49,382 nucleotides of DNA, from the NCBI GenBank assembly GCA_905397405.1, contig CAJPVJ010000064.1, positions 1 to 49,382 on the forward strand, given 5' to 3'. The position numbers and the translations under genes were made by a program. Under the pieces are notes generated by a model that saw nothing but the letters and a program-made list of their open reading frames with translations, had not been told where the DNA came from and searched no databases. The DNA is from Oppiella nova. Lineage: Eukaryota; Arthropoda; Arachnida; Sarcoptiformes; Oppiidae. Below, piece by piece: positions 35,199-44,105 of the stretch. Every line of letters begins with the position of its first letter. The stretch's first letter is position 1.

Positions 35199-36116
35199 TT
35201 ATAGGTTAGTATCATTCCATGTTTGTTGCTGGAAAAACTCAGCTAACTCTTCAATAAAAACGCGTACACGAGCAGGCATGACCTTTTGCGCCTGCCACAC
35301 AGCATAACCATCTCGAATCGGTAATTGCCAATCAGGAAGCACCCTTTTTAATCTGCCTGAATTCAAGGCATCTTCACATTGAGTCAATGGAACATAACTT
35401 AATCCTAGTCCTTGTTCTGCTAGATTTACACATAAACTGATTTCATTCACTTTCAAACGATACGACTGAATTTTAAATGTATAACTGTGTTGATGTTGCC
35501 TAAGTTCAAGTTGTTCTAAGGGAGATACCAATAACCAGTCTTGTTGATCTAAATCTTGTGGTGACTGAATGAGATGCCGATCTAAATAATCTGGTGATGC
35601 CACAATACAGGTTTGAACACTTCCCAGCCGCTTTTGAATATAGGCACTATTGGCCATTTTACCTACGCGTAAGGCGAGATCTGCCCCCTGAGCCATTAAA
35701 TCATCTAAAGCATTGTCCAGTTGTAATTCAAGTTCAATCTCTGGGTATCTTTGTAGAAAGGTATTCCAAAACTGTTTTAACGGAAATATTGCCAGATTCA
35801 TCGGTGCTAGAATTTTGATTTGACCTTTAACCTGCGTAGTTTCCTCTTTTATTTCATGGGTATTTTGCAGTAACGCTCTAACTAAGGGCTGACAGCGATC
35901 GTAGTAACGTTGCCCTTCCTGAGTCAATTTCAAACCTCGGCTGTTCCTGTGTAATAGCTTACACCCCAAGCTCTCTTCTAATTTTTGCAAGCGACGCGTC
36001 AGTGTAGCTGCGGGTATATTCTGTTGTTGTGCAGCCCTATTAAAACTTCCCGCCCCAACAATTGCGATAAATAAACTCAGATCATCTAACATTTCATTTT
36101 TGGAATTTAAAACCAT
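35199..36116 (-). CDS. LysR-family transcriptional regulator
   Basis: 305 residues from ATG 36116; an internal ATG at 36092 giving MLDDLSLFIAIVGAG is equally plausible. The winged helix-turn-helix is at about 10-68 (SFNRAAQQQNIPAATLTRRL, then KLEESLGCKLLHRNSRGLKLT). The effector domain follows (about 95-300). It resembles the CrgA/AaeR-like LysR branch. Divergent from the exported RidA operon across 71 bp, the usual LysR arrangement, so it probably controls that operon and itself; the ligand is unknown. Confidence 0.88.
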   Translation of the reverse strand: MVLNSKNEMLDDLSLFIAIVGAGSFNRAAQQQNIPAATLTRRLQKLEESLGCKLLHRNSRGLKLTQEGQRYYDRCQPLVRALLQNTHEIKEETTQVKGQIKILAPMNLAIFPLKQFWNTFLQRYPEIELELQLDNALDDLMAQGADLALRVGKMANSAYIQKRLGSVQTCIVASPDYLDRHLIQSPQDLDQQDWLLVSPLEQLELRQHQHSYTFKIQSYRLKVNEISLCVNLAEQGLGLSYVPLTQCEDALNSGRLKRVLPDWQLPIRDGYAVWQAQKVMPARVRVFIEELAEFFQQQTWNDTNL

Positions 36117-36187
36117 CAATAATGACTATTCTATAAAAAATGAAATTTAAGCACAATCTCTCTATTGTTTTTTCATAGGCTCAAAAT

Positions 36188-36727
36188 ATGTCATCTCAAT
36201 TTTACATATTCGCTATTTTATTGGGTCTGTTCTTTAACAGTCCTCTCACACATGCACAAAATAAAAATTCATCTGAGGTCACCATGCAGCAGCAGCACGC
36301 ATCAGCACCAAATACCTTATTACGCCCTATCAACCCAACATACGCCACAATTCCCAATGTTTCACAGGCAATCATTGTAGAACAAGGACAACCGATGTAC
36401 TTATCTGGGCATGTCCCTATCACAGAAAATGGAGACATCTTACAGGCTGGTCTTGAACAGCAACTGCACTTGGTTTTTCAAAATATTGAAAAAACATTAC
36501 ATCAAGCGAATGTGAGTACTCAACAACTGGTCAAACTGACCATCTATGTCCGTAATTTACAACCTGATCAGCTTGCAACAATTCGTAAAGTTCGTGATCA
36601 ATTTATTCATGCTGAATTGCCACCAGCAAGTAGCCTGATTGGTGTTGCACAGTTATTTCATCCAGATGTTTTGGTTGAAGTCGAAGCTATTGCCGTGATC
36701 CCCCCAAACAAAACTTCAAATTTTTAG
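36188..36727 (+). CDS. Exported RidA/YjgF/YER057c family protein
   Basis: 179 residues with a signal peptide (FYIFAILLGLFFNSPLTHA, cut before QNK), unlike classical cytosolic RidA, which clears reactive enamines. The RidA domain is about residues 45-170: AIIVEQGQPMYLSGHVPI, QLHLVFQNIEKTLHQANV, LVKLTIYVRNL and LPPASSLIGVAQLFHPDVLVEVEAIAVI, where the conserved Arg of RidA's R(S/A) substrate-binding site is replaced (PPASSLIGV). Loss of that Arg suggests it is not a standard enamine deaminase. AGG lies 8 nt before the ATG. It is the first gene of a three-gene operon divergent from LysR. Confidence 0.85.
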   Translation: MSSQFYIFAILLGLFFNSPLTHAQNKNSSEVTMQQQHASAPNTLLRPINPTYATIPNVSQAIIVEQGQPMYLSGHVPITENGDILQAGLEQQLHLVFQNIEKTLHQANVSTQQLVKLTIYVRNLQPDQLATIRKVRDQFIHAELPPASSLIGVAQLFHPDVLVEVEAIAVIPPNKTSNF

Positions 36728-36739
36728 GGCGTCAATCAT

Positions 36740-37381
36740 ATGAAATATGCATTCATTCTCAGTAGTACACTACTGATCACATCATGTTCTGCAAATGATA
36801 CCGCAGCAATAATCACAACGACGCAGGAGAACAATATGACTCACTTTTTGTCTGAATTTTTACCCTCGCATTATCAAAAAGTGTATCAACAAGAAGTGCT
36901 GAGTGACCAACAGCATGCGCAATTGGTCCGCTATCAGAAATTACCATTACTCAAACTGAATGGCGAAAATTTCAGTTATTTATCGGATCAAAAAGGAGAT
37001 TTAAAAGGATTTTCATATTTAGATGGAAACCTTCTCAACGGTCATTTACCCACAAAAGCTCAAGCGCAAAAAATCAGTGATGACTTTTTACAGCACTATG
37101 CACCAGACTTACTGCAACATCGGGAAATTCATTGGATTGATCAGCATAATGAAAACGTGCACATCAATGGAAAAACACAAAAGATTGCAGGCATAAAAGT
37201 CAAAATGCGCAACTTAAATGATGGTCGCTGGTTTTGGGTCATTATTGGTAAAAATCAACGGCCTATTATTTTTGAAAGGGATATTGCCTGGGTCAGTTTT
37301 CCTGGCCACCGCAAAACTGAAAAATGGTTACATGATTCATGGGCTAAAGATCACCTCATCATTAACGGTCAATCAAAATGA
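36740..37381 (+). CDS. Putative lipoprotein of unknown function
   Basis: 213 residues. A signal peptide with lipobox LLITSC (Cys16) predicts a lipid-anchored envelope protein. The mature part has no family I recognise; segments such as GDLKGFSYLDGNLLNGHLP and GRWFWVIIGKNQRPIIFERD are beta-rich. It starts 12 nt after the RidA stop and overlaps the aldo-keto reductase start by 4 nt (ATGA), so it belongs to that operon. With an exported RidA upstream, an envelope role is plausible. Confidence 0.75.
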   Translation: MKYAFILSSTLLITSCSANDTAAIITTTQENNMTHFLSEFLPSHYQKVYQQEVLSDQQHAQLVRYQKLPLLKLNGENFSYLSDQKGDLKGFSYLDGNLLNGHLPTKAQAQKISDDFLQHYAPDLLQHREIHWIDQHNENVHINGKTQKIAGIKVKMRNLNDGRWFWVIIGKNQRPIIFERDIAWVSFPGHRKTEKWLHDSWAKDHLIINGQSK

Positions 37382-38367
37382 AAAAATTAAGTCAAACACA
37401 TCTTAAAATTTCACCAATGGGTTTAGGCTGTATGGGAATGAGTGAGTTTTATGGTCAAACTAATGATCAGGACTCATTACAGATTTTGGAACAAGCATTT
37501 CATGCAGGTATTAATTTTTTTGATACTGCGGATACTTATGGTCATGGGCACAATGAACTGTTATTGGGGCAATTTATTGCACACTATCGAACTGAACGAG
37601 AGGCAATGGTGATTGCGACCAAATTCGGTATTGTCCGTGCTGAAAATCACTATAAACGCCGTATTGATAATACGCCAGATTATATCCGTAGTGCCTGTGA
37701 GGCTTCATTAAAACGCTTAGGTATTGAACAAATTGATTTATATTATTGTCATCGGAGACAACCTGAAATCCCAATTGAAGATGTTACTGGTACGCTTGCA
37801 GATTTGGTTCAAGAAGGCAAAATCAAAAGTTTTGGCTTTTCTGAAATCTCAGCGCAATCCTTAGAAAAAGCCTGTGCTATTGCGCCTGTTACTGCAGTCC
37901 AAAGTGAATATTCACTCTGGTCACGTGAACCTGAACAAAGTTTATTAAATACTTGTCAGCAACTGAATGTTGAGTTTGTTGCTTATAGTCCCTTAGGACG
38001 TGCATTTCTCACAGCAGATTTAAATCCAGAAACAATGGCTGAGAATGATTTCAGAAAAAACTTACCCAGATTACAGGGTGCAGCCTTTCAGTCAAACCAG
38101 CTATTACTGAAAAAATTTAGCGACTTATGTCAGTCATGGCGACACAGCAATGCACAAATTGCCTTAGCTTGGTTACTGCGCAAACATGCTCATGTCACCC
38201 CAATTTTTGGAACACGACATTTAAATTATTTACAGGATAACCTTAAAGCCAATCAGATTAGCCTCACGAATGAACAAATTCTACAACTTGATCAGCTTTT
38301 TGCACCTAACCAGATACAGGGTGAGCGTTATCCAGATGCAGGCTGGACAGGTATCGAAACTGCTTAA
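37378..38367 (+). CDS. Aldo/keto reductase
   Basis: NADPH-dependent carbonyl reductase with a TIM barrel. 329 residues. Catalytic tetrad: Asp in FFDTADTYGHG, Tyr in the same motif, Lys in VIATKFGIV and His in LYYCHRRQPEIPIEDV. The C-terminal NADP-binding GTRHLNYLQDNLKAN is present. No signal peptide, so it is cytosolic although its operon partners are exported. Translationally coupled to the lipoprotein gene. The substrate is not predictable from sequence; likely induced with the operon under the divergent LysR. Confidence 0.92.
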   Translation: MKKLSQTHLKISPMGLGCMGMSEFYGQTNDQDSLQILEQAFHAGINFFDTADTYGHGHNELLLGQFIAHYRTEREAMVIATKFGIVRAENHYKRRIDNTPDYIRSACEASLKRLGIEQIDLYYCHRRQPEIPIEDVTGTLADLVQEGKIKSFGFSEISAQSLEKACAIAPVTAVQSEYSLWSREPEQSLLNTCQQLNVEFVAYSPLGRAFLTADLNPETMAENDFRKNLPRLQGAAFQSNQLLLKKFSDLCQSWRHSNAQIALAWLLRKHAHVTPIFGTRHLNYLQDNLKANQISLTNEQILQLDQLFAPNQIQGERYPDAGWTGIETA

Positions 38368-38406
38368 AGCAACAGTTCCATCTGGTTTTTATTAAACAGC
38401 ACAACG

Positions 38407-38440
38407 AAATAGACCAAAGCAATGCTTTGGTCTATTTTTT
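38407..38440. terminator. Bidirectional terminator
   Basis: AAATAGACCAAAGCA (38407-38421) and TGCTTTGGTCTATTT (38423-38437) with a T-run to 38440, between the aldo-keto reductase and miaE. Confidence 0.88.
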
Positions 38441-38467
38441 AAATTTAGTTTTTAATCAGGCAAGCAG

Positions 38468-39112
38468 TTAAACTGGCACACCGCTATGGAAACGAAAAGT
38501 CTTATCAGGCGTTAAAATCAAATCCTTCTCCACTTCACGAATCAATTCGATGCGTTGCTGAATATCTTCTTCTGGATCTTTTAATTTAGCAGTTTTAGCA
38601 ACATCTAAAGCCAAAGTTAAATAGTCCTCATAGTGGCGAGATTCAGATTTCAACAAGTAACGGTAATAACGTCCCAGCTCATCATCTACTAAAGGTGCTA
38701 AAGCATAAAATCGCTCACAAGAACGTGCTTCAACAAACGCACCAATCACCAAAACATCAATCAAAGCTTCTGGTTCATAAGTACGAATTTCTTTACGCAA
38801 ACCACCTGCGTAACGACCTGCACTCAGACCTTTCCATTCTTGACCACGCTTGGTCATAAACTCTAACACTTGTTCATAATGCAACATTTCTTCACGCACA
38901 AGTTGTGCTAATTTGATCTGCAAATCGGTAAAAAAACTGTAGCGAAACATCAAGTTCATTGCTGTTCCAGCCGCTTTCTTTTCACAATTCGCATGATCCT
39001 GCATGAGCAATGGGAGATTGTTCAATGCCTCATCCAACCATGCCTTTGGCGTTTCACAGCCTAAAAAAGCAATCACAGGTTGCATAAGCTCATCATAATT
39101 CATATTCGACAT
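38468..39112 (-). CDS. miaE: tRNA-(ms2io6A)-hydroxylase
   Basis: Diiron enzyme that hydroxylates the isopentenyl group of ms2i6A37 in tRNAs reading UNN codons. 214 residues from ATG 39112 (an ATG 9 nt later is also possible). A four-helix ferritin-like bundle with diiron ligands in REEMLHYEQVLEF (ExxH), FVEARSCERFYALAP and KSESRHYEDYLTLA (ExxxH). Last gene of the minus-strand block, 34 nt after pdxJ, with the terminator just beyond its end. Confidence 0.92.
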   Translation of the reverse strand: MSNMNYDELMQPVIAFLGCETPKAWLDEALNNLPLLMQDHANCEKKAAGTAMNLMFRYSFFTDLQIKLAQLVREEMLHYEQVLEFMTKRGQEWKGLSAGRYAGGLRKEIRTYEPEALIDVLVIGAFVEARSCERFYALAPLVDDELGRYYRYLLKSESRHYEDYLTLALDVAKTAKLKDPEEDIQQRIELIREVEKDLILTPDKTFRFHSGVPV

Positions 39113-39146
39113 GATCAATATTCAACAACGTAAATCAAAAATTAAA

Positions 39147-39872
39147 TTAACCAGCTGCATGAAGTGCGGCCTTCATGTCCTTTACAGCTTGTTCCAATCC
39201 AACAAATACACTTTCGGCAATAATCGAATGTCCAATATTGAGTTCATGAATCTGAGGAATTGCAGCAATTGCAGCCACATTGTCCAAATTCAAACCATGA
39301 CCAGCATTAACGACCAAACCTTTAGATGCGGCGTACTCAGTACCTTTAATAATTCTTTCGAGTTCAATCTGTTGAGCTTCAGCAGTTTTAGCGTCTGCAT
39401 AAGCACCCGTATGTAATTCAATAGTGGGTGCACCACAAGCAATTGCAGCATCAATTTGTGCAAAATCAGCATCAATAAACAAAGATACATCACAACCAAT
39501 TGCAGTTAATGCCTGAGTCGCAGCTTTAACATCTTCAAAATGCCCAAGCACGTCTAAACCACCTTCTGTGGTGATTTCTTGACGTTTCTCTGGCACGAAA
39601 CACACATGATGTGGTTGAATCTCTTTTGCAAATGCAACCATTTCATCAGTTACAGCGATTTCCAAGTTCATTCTTGTCGTCAATACAGGTCGCATACGGC
39701 GCACATCATCATCTTGAATATGACGACGATCTTCACGTAAGTGTAAAGTGATGCCTTCCGCCCCTGCTTGTTCGCAAATTAATGCAGCTTTCACAGGATC
39801 AGGATAAGTCGTTCCACGTGCTTGTCTGAGTGTTGCAACATGGTCAATGTTTACACCTAGCAATGCAGCCAT
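39147..39872 (-). CDS. pdxJ: Pyridoxine 5'-phosphate synthase
   Basis: Condenses 1-deoxyxylulose-5-phosphate with 3-amino-1-phosphohydroxyacetone to make pyridoxine phosphate, the ring-closing step of vitamin B6 synthesis. 241 residues, TIM barrel. Motifs: [65 protein letters not shown] and [11 protein letters not shown], all typical. It follows recO as in many gammaproteobacteria. pdxB, an earlier step of the same pathway, is elsewhere in the window. Confidence 0.96.
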   Translation of the reverse strand: MAALLGVNIDHVATLRQARGTTYPDPVKAALICEQAGAEGITLHLREDRRHIQDDDVRRMRPVLTTRMNLEIAVTDEMVAFAKEIQPHHVCFVPEKRQEITTEGGLDVLGHFEDVKAATQALTAIGCDVSLFIDADFAQIDAAIACGAPTIELHTGAYADAKTAEAQQIELERIIKGTEYAASKGLVVNAGHGLNLDNVAAIAAIPQIHELNIGHSIIAESVFVGLEQAVKDMKAALHAAG

Positions 39873-39903
39873 AACATTCTCCTAATTAACCAATAAAATA
39901 AAA

Positions 39904-40623
39904 TTAACGGCTCAACGTTTTAGATTGAGCGTTTTGAACCCAAAGCTGACGACTTTTTAATGGTCGATCACCTAAAAGTGAAGTAATCATTTGTCGATAG
40001 AGTTTAGCCAATAATTGTAACTGCTCTGGGCTAAAATCCCTACCCTTTTCATAATTTGCCATGCTTAGAATTTGTTGGCCCAGCAACGTCCCAGACGAGG
40101 TATATGACACTGGTGTAAAGCCTTCGGCCAATTGAAATTGATAACGTTGGGTCAGCATAATCTCTTGTTGATTTGAATCATGCCCATAATCCAGTGGATA
40201 GCCCAACTCTTCTAACAGTGCGTGTTCAAACTGGCGTAAAATTTGTCGAAGAAATAAATCAGCTTGTGGATGTTCAGCCAATTTTTGTAAATGTTGTAAA
40301 GTTAAATGGTATTGCTGAAATGTTTCAGACATCATTTCTTCAAGCGGACATAAACGAAGCAGCAGTTCATTTAAATAAAAGCCTGAAAAGAAAGCATCCC
40401 CATAAAAGAAAATCGGTTGATTGAGTATTTCGAGTTTTGAAAAGTTTTTAAGTTCGGATTTTCCCGACGCTTGTAAAGTAATCGGTTGGTATTGTGGTGG
40501 TGGGGTTTGTCTAAGAATACCGTCGACACGACCATGCTCTTGTGTAAATAAGTGCACAATATGACTACGTTCTCTGTATTTTCGATGATGGATTAAATAA
40601 CCATGCAAGATTTCATTACGCAT
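39904..40623 (-). CDS. recO: DNA repair protein RecO
   Basis: Loads RecA onto SSB-coated DNA in the RecFOR pathway. 239 residues. An N-terminal OB fold (about 1-80: LHGYLIHHRKYRERSHIVHL, FTQEHGRVDGILR) precedes a helical domain; ALLEELGYPLDYGHD matches RecO. No zinc-finger cysteines, as in many gammaproteobacterial RecO. It lies between the small lipoprotein and pdxJ in the rnc-era-recO-pdxJ block. Confidence 0.92.
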   Translation of the reverse strand: MRNEILHGYLIHHRKYRERSHIVHLFTQEHGRVDGILRQTPPPQYQPITLQASGKSELKNFSKLEILNQPIFFYGDAFFSGFYLNELLLRLCPLEEMMSETFQQYHLTLQHLQKLAEHPQADLFLRQILRQFEHALLEELGYPLDYGHDSNQQEIMLTQRYQFQLAEGFTPVSYTSSGTLLGQQILSMANYEKGRDFSPEQLQLLAKLYRQMITSLLGDRPLKSRQLWVQNAQSKTLSR

Positions 40624-40634
40624 CTAGCTTGAAC

Positions 40635-40826
40635 TTAATCATCCTTTTGTTTTTTCTTATCATCGTCATCATCCCCATCAGGAATAACAGCGCCTACAAC
40701 CGCAGCAGTGCCTTTAACCACGCCTTTGGTGGTTTTATAAGCAACTTTGACGGGAACTGTCACAATTTTAGTGATACAGCCTTGTAACATGATTATGCAA
40801 GCAAGAATTGCTATAACTCGAATCAT
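40635..40826 (-). CDS. Small lipoprotein with charged C-terminal tail
   Basis: 63 residues from ATG 40826, chosen so that the signal peptide starts MIRVIAILACIIMLQGC with lipobox Cys17; the frame extends four codons further upstream. A central segment KVAYKTTKGVVKGTAAVVGAV could be an amphipathic or membrane-contacting stretch. The C-terminus is PDGDDDDDKKKQKDD. It resembles a family of short Acinetobacter-type lipoproteins of unknown role. Inserted between era and recO, an uncommon place for an envelope gene. Confidence 0.75.
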   Translation of the reverse strand: MIRVIAILACIIMLQGCITKIVTVPVKVAYKTTKGVVKGTAAVVGAVIPDGDDDDDKKKQKDD

Positions 40827-40846
40827 TTCAGTTCCCAAAAAGTCAA

Positions 40847-41875
40847 TTAAATATCGCTGTAGCCTAAACTTTTTAAAGCACGTTCGTCATCAGACCAACC
40901 GCCTTTAACTTTCACCCAAAGTGTTAGCATGATTTTTTGCTCAAACATTTTTTCCATGTCGACACGAGCATCCATACCAATTTTCTTCAGCTTAGCACCT
41001 TTTTCACCGATCACGATGGCTTTTTGCCCAGGGCGATCAACAAAAATTGTGGCATCAATATAAGTACATGCAGCTTTAGGACGACCAGTTTTTTCATTCA
41101 CTGTCGCTTCTTCTGTTTTAAATGATTCAATTTGAACCGTTAAATCATAAGGCAGCTCTTCGCCTAACTGACGCATAATTTTCTCACGAATGATTTCACT
41201 GGCAAGAAAACGTTCTGAACGGTCAGTTAACTGTTCTAAAGAATATAATGGTGGCTGGAATGGTAGATACTTTTCAATCGCTTCACGCAAATGATCCAAG
41301 TTTGCACCACGTAATGCTGAAACAGGAACAATTTCAGCAAAATTCATCAACTTCGCACGTTCTTGGATCAACGGTAAAATCATACGCTTATTTTCTAAGG
41401 TATCGATTTTATTGATAATCAAAACGACTGGCATTTCTGCATTTTGCAGTTTTTCTAAAACCAAGTCATCATTTGGTGTCCATTTCTGGGCATCTAAAAC
41501 AAATAGTACCAAATTGACATCACGCAATGCAGAGTGTGCAGCTTTGTTCATCATTTTATTGATCGCACGCACTTCTTTCTTGTGCATCCCCGGCGTATCA
41601 ACAAATACAGCCTGAGACTTTTCACGACTATCAATACCAATGATTTTATGGCGTGTCGTTTGTGGCTTACGTGAAGTAATTGACAACTTTTGACCCAATA
41701 AATGGTTCATCAATGTCGATTTACCCACGTTTGGACGTCCTACAATTGCAACAAATCCACTTCGATAATCCGAAGGGATTTCTGTACCTTGTGAGCTAAA
41801 AAATTGATTAATTAACTCATTACCGCTTTCAGACGGCTCGTGATCAGCATCATTGTGATCGGAATGTGTACTCAT
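40847..41875 (-). CDS. era: GTPase Era
   Basis: Essential GTPase that binds the 3' end of 16S rRNA and helps 30S assembly. 342 residues, about 40 longer than E. coli Era owing to a polar N-terminal extension (MSTHSDHNDADHEPSESGNE). G motifs: GRPNVGKSTLMNHLLG (G1), DTPGMHKKE (G3), NKIDTLENK (G4). The C-terminal KH domain includes KAIVIGEKGAKLKKIGMDA. It starts 5 nt after the rnc stop, consistent with one operon. Confidence 0.96.
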   Translation of the reverse strand: MSTHSDHNDADHEPSESGNELINQFFSSQGTEIPSDYRSGFVAIVGRPNVGKSTLMNHLLGQKLSITSRKPQTTRHKIIGIDSREKSQAVFVDTPGMHKKEVRAINKMMNKAAHSALRDVNLVLFVLDAQKWTPNDDLVLEKLQNAEMPVVLIINKIDTLENKRMILPLIQERAKLMNFAEIVPVSALRGANLDHLREAIEKYLPFQPPLYSLEQLTDRSERFLASEIIREKIMRQLGEELPYDLTVQIESFKTEEATVNEKTGRPKAACTYIDATIFVDRPGQKAIVIGEKGAKLKKIGMDARVDMEKMFEQKIMLTLWVKVKGGWSDDERALKSLGYSDI

Positions 41876-41880
41876 GCAGT

Positions 41881-42573
41881 TTACTGCTCCAATATCTTTA
41901 AAAAATCCGCCGCGACTGCTTGTTCTGCAAAACGGCGACTTGATCCCTCACCCATCATTTTAGGCAAGCCATCTACTGTACATTCTACTTTAAAATGCTG
42001 GTTAGGTGCATCACCCTGAATATCTACGACCTCATAAACTGGGAGATGCTTTTTACGAGCTTGTAGATATTCTTGCAAACGTGATTTTGGGTCTTTGAGT
42101 TGATCTGTCGGTTCGATATGATCTAAATACGGTTCATACCATTTTAAAACAATCGATTCCAACAAAGGCAAATCTCGTGTTTCGGTATAAATCGCGCCAA
42201 TAATTGCTTCAACTGTATCTGCTAATATTGACTCACGATGATGACCGCCTGATTTCAATTCACCTGTACTTAAAATTAAACTTTGACTTAACTTTAAATC
42301 ATTGGCAATTTTACCCAATGCTTCTTGGCGTACCAAAGTTGCGCGCATACGCGTCAAACGACCTTCATTTTCATGAGGATACGCATGATATAAGTAGTTT
42401 GCGATGATCATACCCAACAATGCATCACCTAAAAACTCTAGGCGCTCATAGTTGTATTTGTGACTCACCGAGCGATGAGTCAGCGCGAGTTGTAATAACT
42501 CGTATTGTTTAAACTGGTAACCGATTCTGCTCTGTAAGCGAGGATCACTTACTTTCAACTGACCTTTGATCAA
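41881..42573 (-). CDS. rnc: Ribonuclease III
   Basis: Double-strand-specific endoribonuclease that processes rRNA and some mRNAs. 230 residues. Catalytic signature NYERLEFLGDALLGMI and DTVEAIIGAIY; C-terminal dsRNA-binding domain (about 155-228: DPKSRLQEYLQARKKHLPVY, then GEGSSRRFAEQAVAADFLK). It starts at a TTG (42573); no ATG lies near the conserved N-terminus (SDPRLQSRIGYQF), and this start gives the family length. The first 29 nt overlap the end of the DUF4845 gene. era follows immediately. In other bacteria RNase III cuts its own leader; I cannot see whether that applies here. Confidence 0.95.
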   Translation of the reverse strand: MIKGQLKVSDPRLQSRIGYQFKQYELLQLALTHRSVSHKYNYERLEFLGDALLGMIIANYLYHAYPHENEGRLTRMRATLVRQEALGKIANDLKLSQSLILSTGELKSGGHHRESILADTVEAIIGAIYTETRDLPLLESIVLKWYEPYLDHIEPTDQLKDPKSRLQEYLQARKKHLPVYEVVDIQGDAPNQHFKVECTVDGLPKMMGEGSSRRFAEQAVAADFLKILEQ

Positions 42574-42919
42574 AACTCTTCTCGAAAGTGAGGACTAAAT
42601 CTATATTCAGCATGAAATTTTTTCGTACTTCATATTTTTTAGTCACTTGTAAACCATCTTTAGTTGATACAGTCGCAATATCCTCAAGTTTAGTATCTCG
42701 GATATTGTTCATTTCTAACCGTTTATCAACTTCTGTTGCAAATTTCATTGGTGTGATTTCAGCAGAGCTATTCTTTATCTGCTCTACAATTTGGTTATTA
42801 ATCACACGATCATCCCAGTATAAAGGCCATACAGCAACTATGATTTTCAACATAAAAGCTAAAGCAATTATCCCCAGTAAAATTCCAATATATGAAGCGC
42901 CTTGTTGATTTTTACGCAT
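42545..42919 (-). CDS. DUF4845 family membrane protein
   Basis: 124 residues with one N-terminal membrane segment (ASYIGILLGIIALAFMLKII) after a short MRKNQQG start, pseudopilin-like in shape, and a periplasmic domain. DUF4845 genes sit between lepB and rnc in many gammaproteobacteria. Its 3' end overlaps rnc by 29 nt, so rnc translation may depend on it. The function is unknown. Confidence 0.85.
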   Translation of the reverse strand: MRKNQQGASYIGILLGIIALAFMLKIIVAVWPLYWDDRVINNQIVEQIKNSSAEITPMKFATEVDKRLEMNNIRDTKLEDIATVSTKDGLQVTKKYEVRKNFMLNIDLVLTFEKSFDQRSVESK

Positions 42920-43229
42920 TTTTTTTATCCAACAGCTCAGAATGAATAATCTTTAATCGCAATTGAAAATAATCATATAATTGAGTCAAATACACTGCTG
43001 CAGACTCACTGATCATTTTCAATTGTTATAAATTTTTTATCCACTGCAAACCCTGGTGTGATAAAAAACTTTACCGCGCTATTATCCTTGAAACTGCATC
43101 AAGTTGCTAGTTTAAATCATTTGTTCTATTTCATTTTTCTTATAAATCAAGACAACTTTATAGCTTTAACAGATAAAAATAAAGGTCAATAAAAATTGAC
43201 CTTTATTTGATTTTCTAAACTGTAGCCGA
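42920..43229. other. Intergenic region between DUF4845 and lepB
   Basis: It holds the lepB terminator (43177-43208) and must contain the promoter of the DUF4845-rnc-era block. A TTGACT on the minus strand at 42984-42989 is a candidate -35, but I find no good -10. No gene seen. Confidence 0.55.
43177..43208 (-). terminator. Terminator of lepA-lepB
   Basis: AAATAAAGGTCAA (43177-43189) pairs with TTGACCTTTATTT (43196-43208) around a 6-nt loop. On the minus strand it is followed by TTATC and its 3' arm ends A/T-rich. It separates lepB from the DUF4845-rnc genes. Confidence 0.75.
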
Positions 43230-44084
43230 TTAGTTAATTGCACCATTGCGACTAAATGAAGGCATTTTTAAACCAGGTTCCTTATGCATCCACACATATA
43301 TTGCATGACCAGTTAAGTTCTCTTCAGGTACAAAGCCCCAAAAACGACTGTCTGCACTTTGGTCACGGTTATCACCCATGGCAAAATACTGGCCTTTTGG
43401 AACAGTCACTTCCCAACTTTGACCATTTGATTTTACAAAGCGGTCATTTGCAGTTGCTACATAAGGTAGGTCTTGTTTTTTCTGTGCATAATTAAATGCT
43501 GAAACCAAAGTATTTTGACCTTCCAACAAACGAACTAAATGCTTATGCGTACCCATCGTTTCATAATAGTAGATTGACTTAGGCGTATCTAAAATATCTT
43601 TTTCACGACTAAACTCAGCAGGTACTTGCTCAACATTTTTACCATTGATTGTAAGTTGACCATTATTGAATTCAAGATGGTCACCCGGTAAACCAATAAT
43701 ACGTTTGATATAACTTATTTTGGGATTTTCTGGATAACGGAAAACAGCAACATCACCACGTTGTGGCTCACCAATATCAATTATCTTGGTATTGGTAATC
43801 GGTAAACGCACACCATACTGGAACTTATTCACCAAAATATAATCACCTGTTTCTAAAGTCGGTACCATAGAATCAGAAGGAATATTAAACGGTTCAAATA
43901 AGAATGAACGCAATACCAAAACTACTGCTAGAACAGGCCAGAAATCATATGCCCATGAAATGATGACATTTTCATTCCCCTTACCTTTTGTTGCACGTTG
44001 TTTCAGTACAAACTTATCCAGTAACCATAGCCCAAAAAATATAAGCGTTGCAGGAACGAGAATTAAATTAAAATCAAAATCCAT
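43230..44084 (-). CDS. lepB: Signal peptidase I
   Basis: Cleaves signal peptides from secreted proteins at the outer face of the inner membrane. 284 residues from ATG 44084; a TTG 6 nt earlier has better Shine-Dalgarno spacing (GAGG 5 nt away). Two N-terminal membrane helices (NLILVPATLIFFGLWLLDKF and WAYDFWPVLAVVLVLRSFLF). Catalytic Ser in FNIPSDSMVPTLETGDY, Lys in ISYIKRIIGLPGDHLE, and the C-terminal MGDNRDQSADSRFWGFVPEE. It follows lepA by about 20 nt, forming the conserved lepA-lepB operon. Confidence 0.96.
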   Translation of the reverse strand: MDFDFNLILVPATLIFFGLWLLDKFVLKQRATKGKGNENVIISWAYDFWPVLAVVLVLRSFLFEPFNIPSDSMVPTLETGDYILVNKFQYGVRLPITNTKIIDIGEPQRGDVAVFRYPENPKISYIKRIIGLPGDHLEFNNGQLTINGKNVEQVPAEFSREKDILDTPKSIYYYETMGTHKHLVRLLEGQNTLVSAFNYAQKKQDLPYVATANDRFVKSNGQSWEVTVPKGQYFAMGDNRDQSADSRFWGFVPEENLTGHAIYVWMHKEPGLKMPSFSRNGAIN

Positions 44085-44105
44085 GAGCAATAAGACCTCT
44101 AGTTT

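Noticed and set aside
39111-39416. Plus-strand open frame opposite pdxJ
   Set aside because: Shadow of pdxJ; no ribosome-binding site or family.
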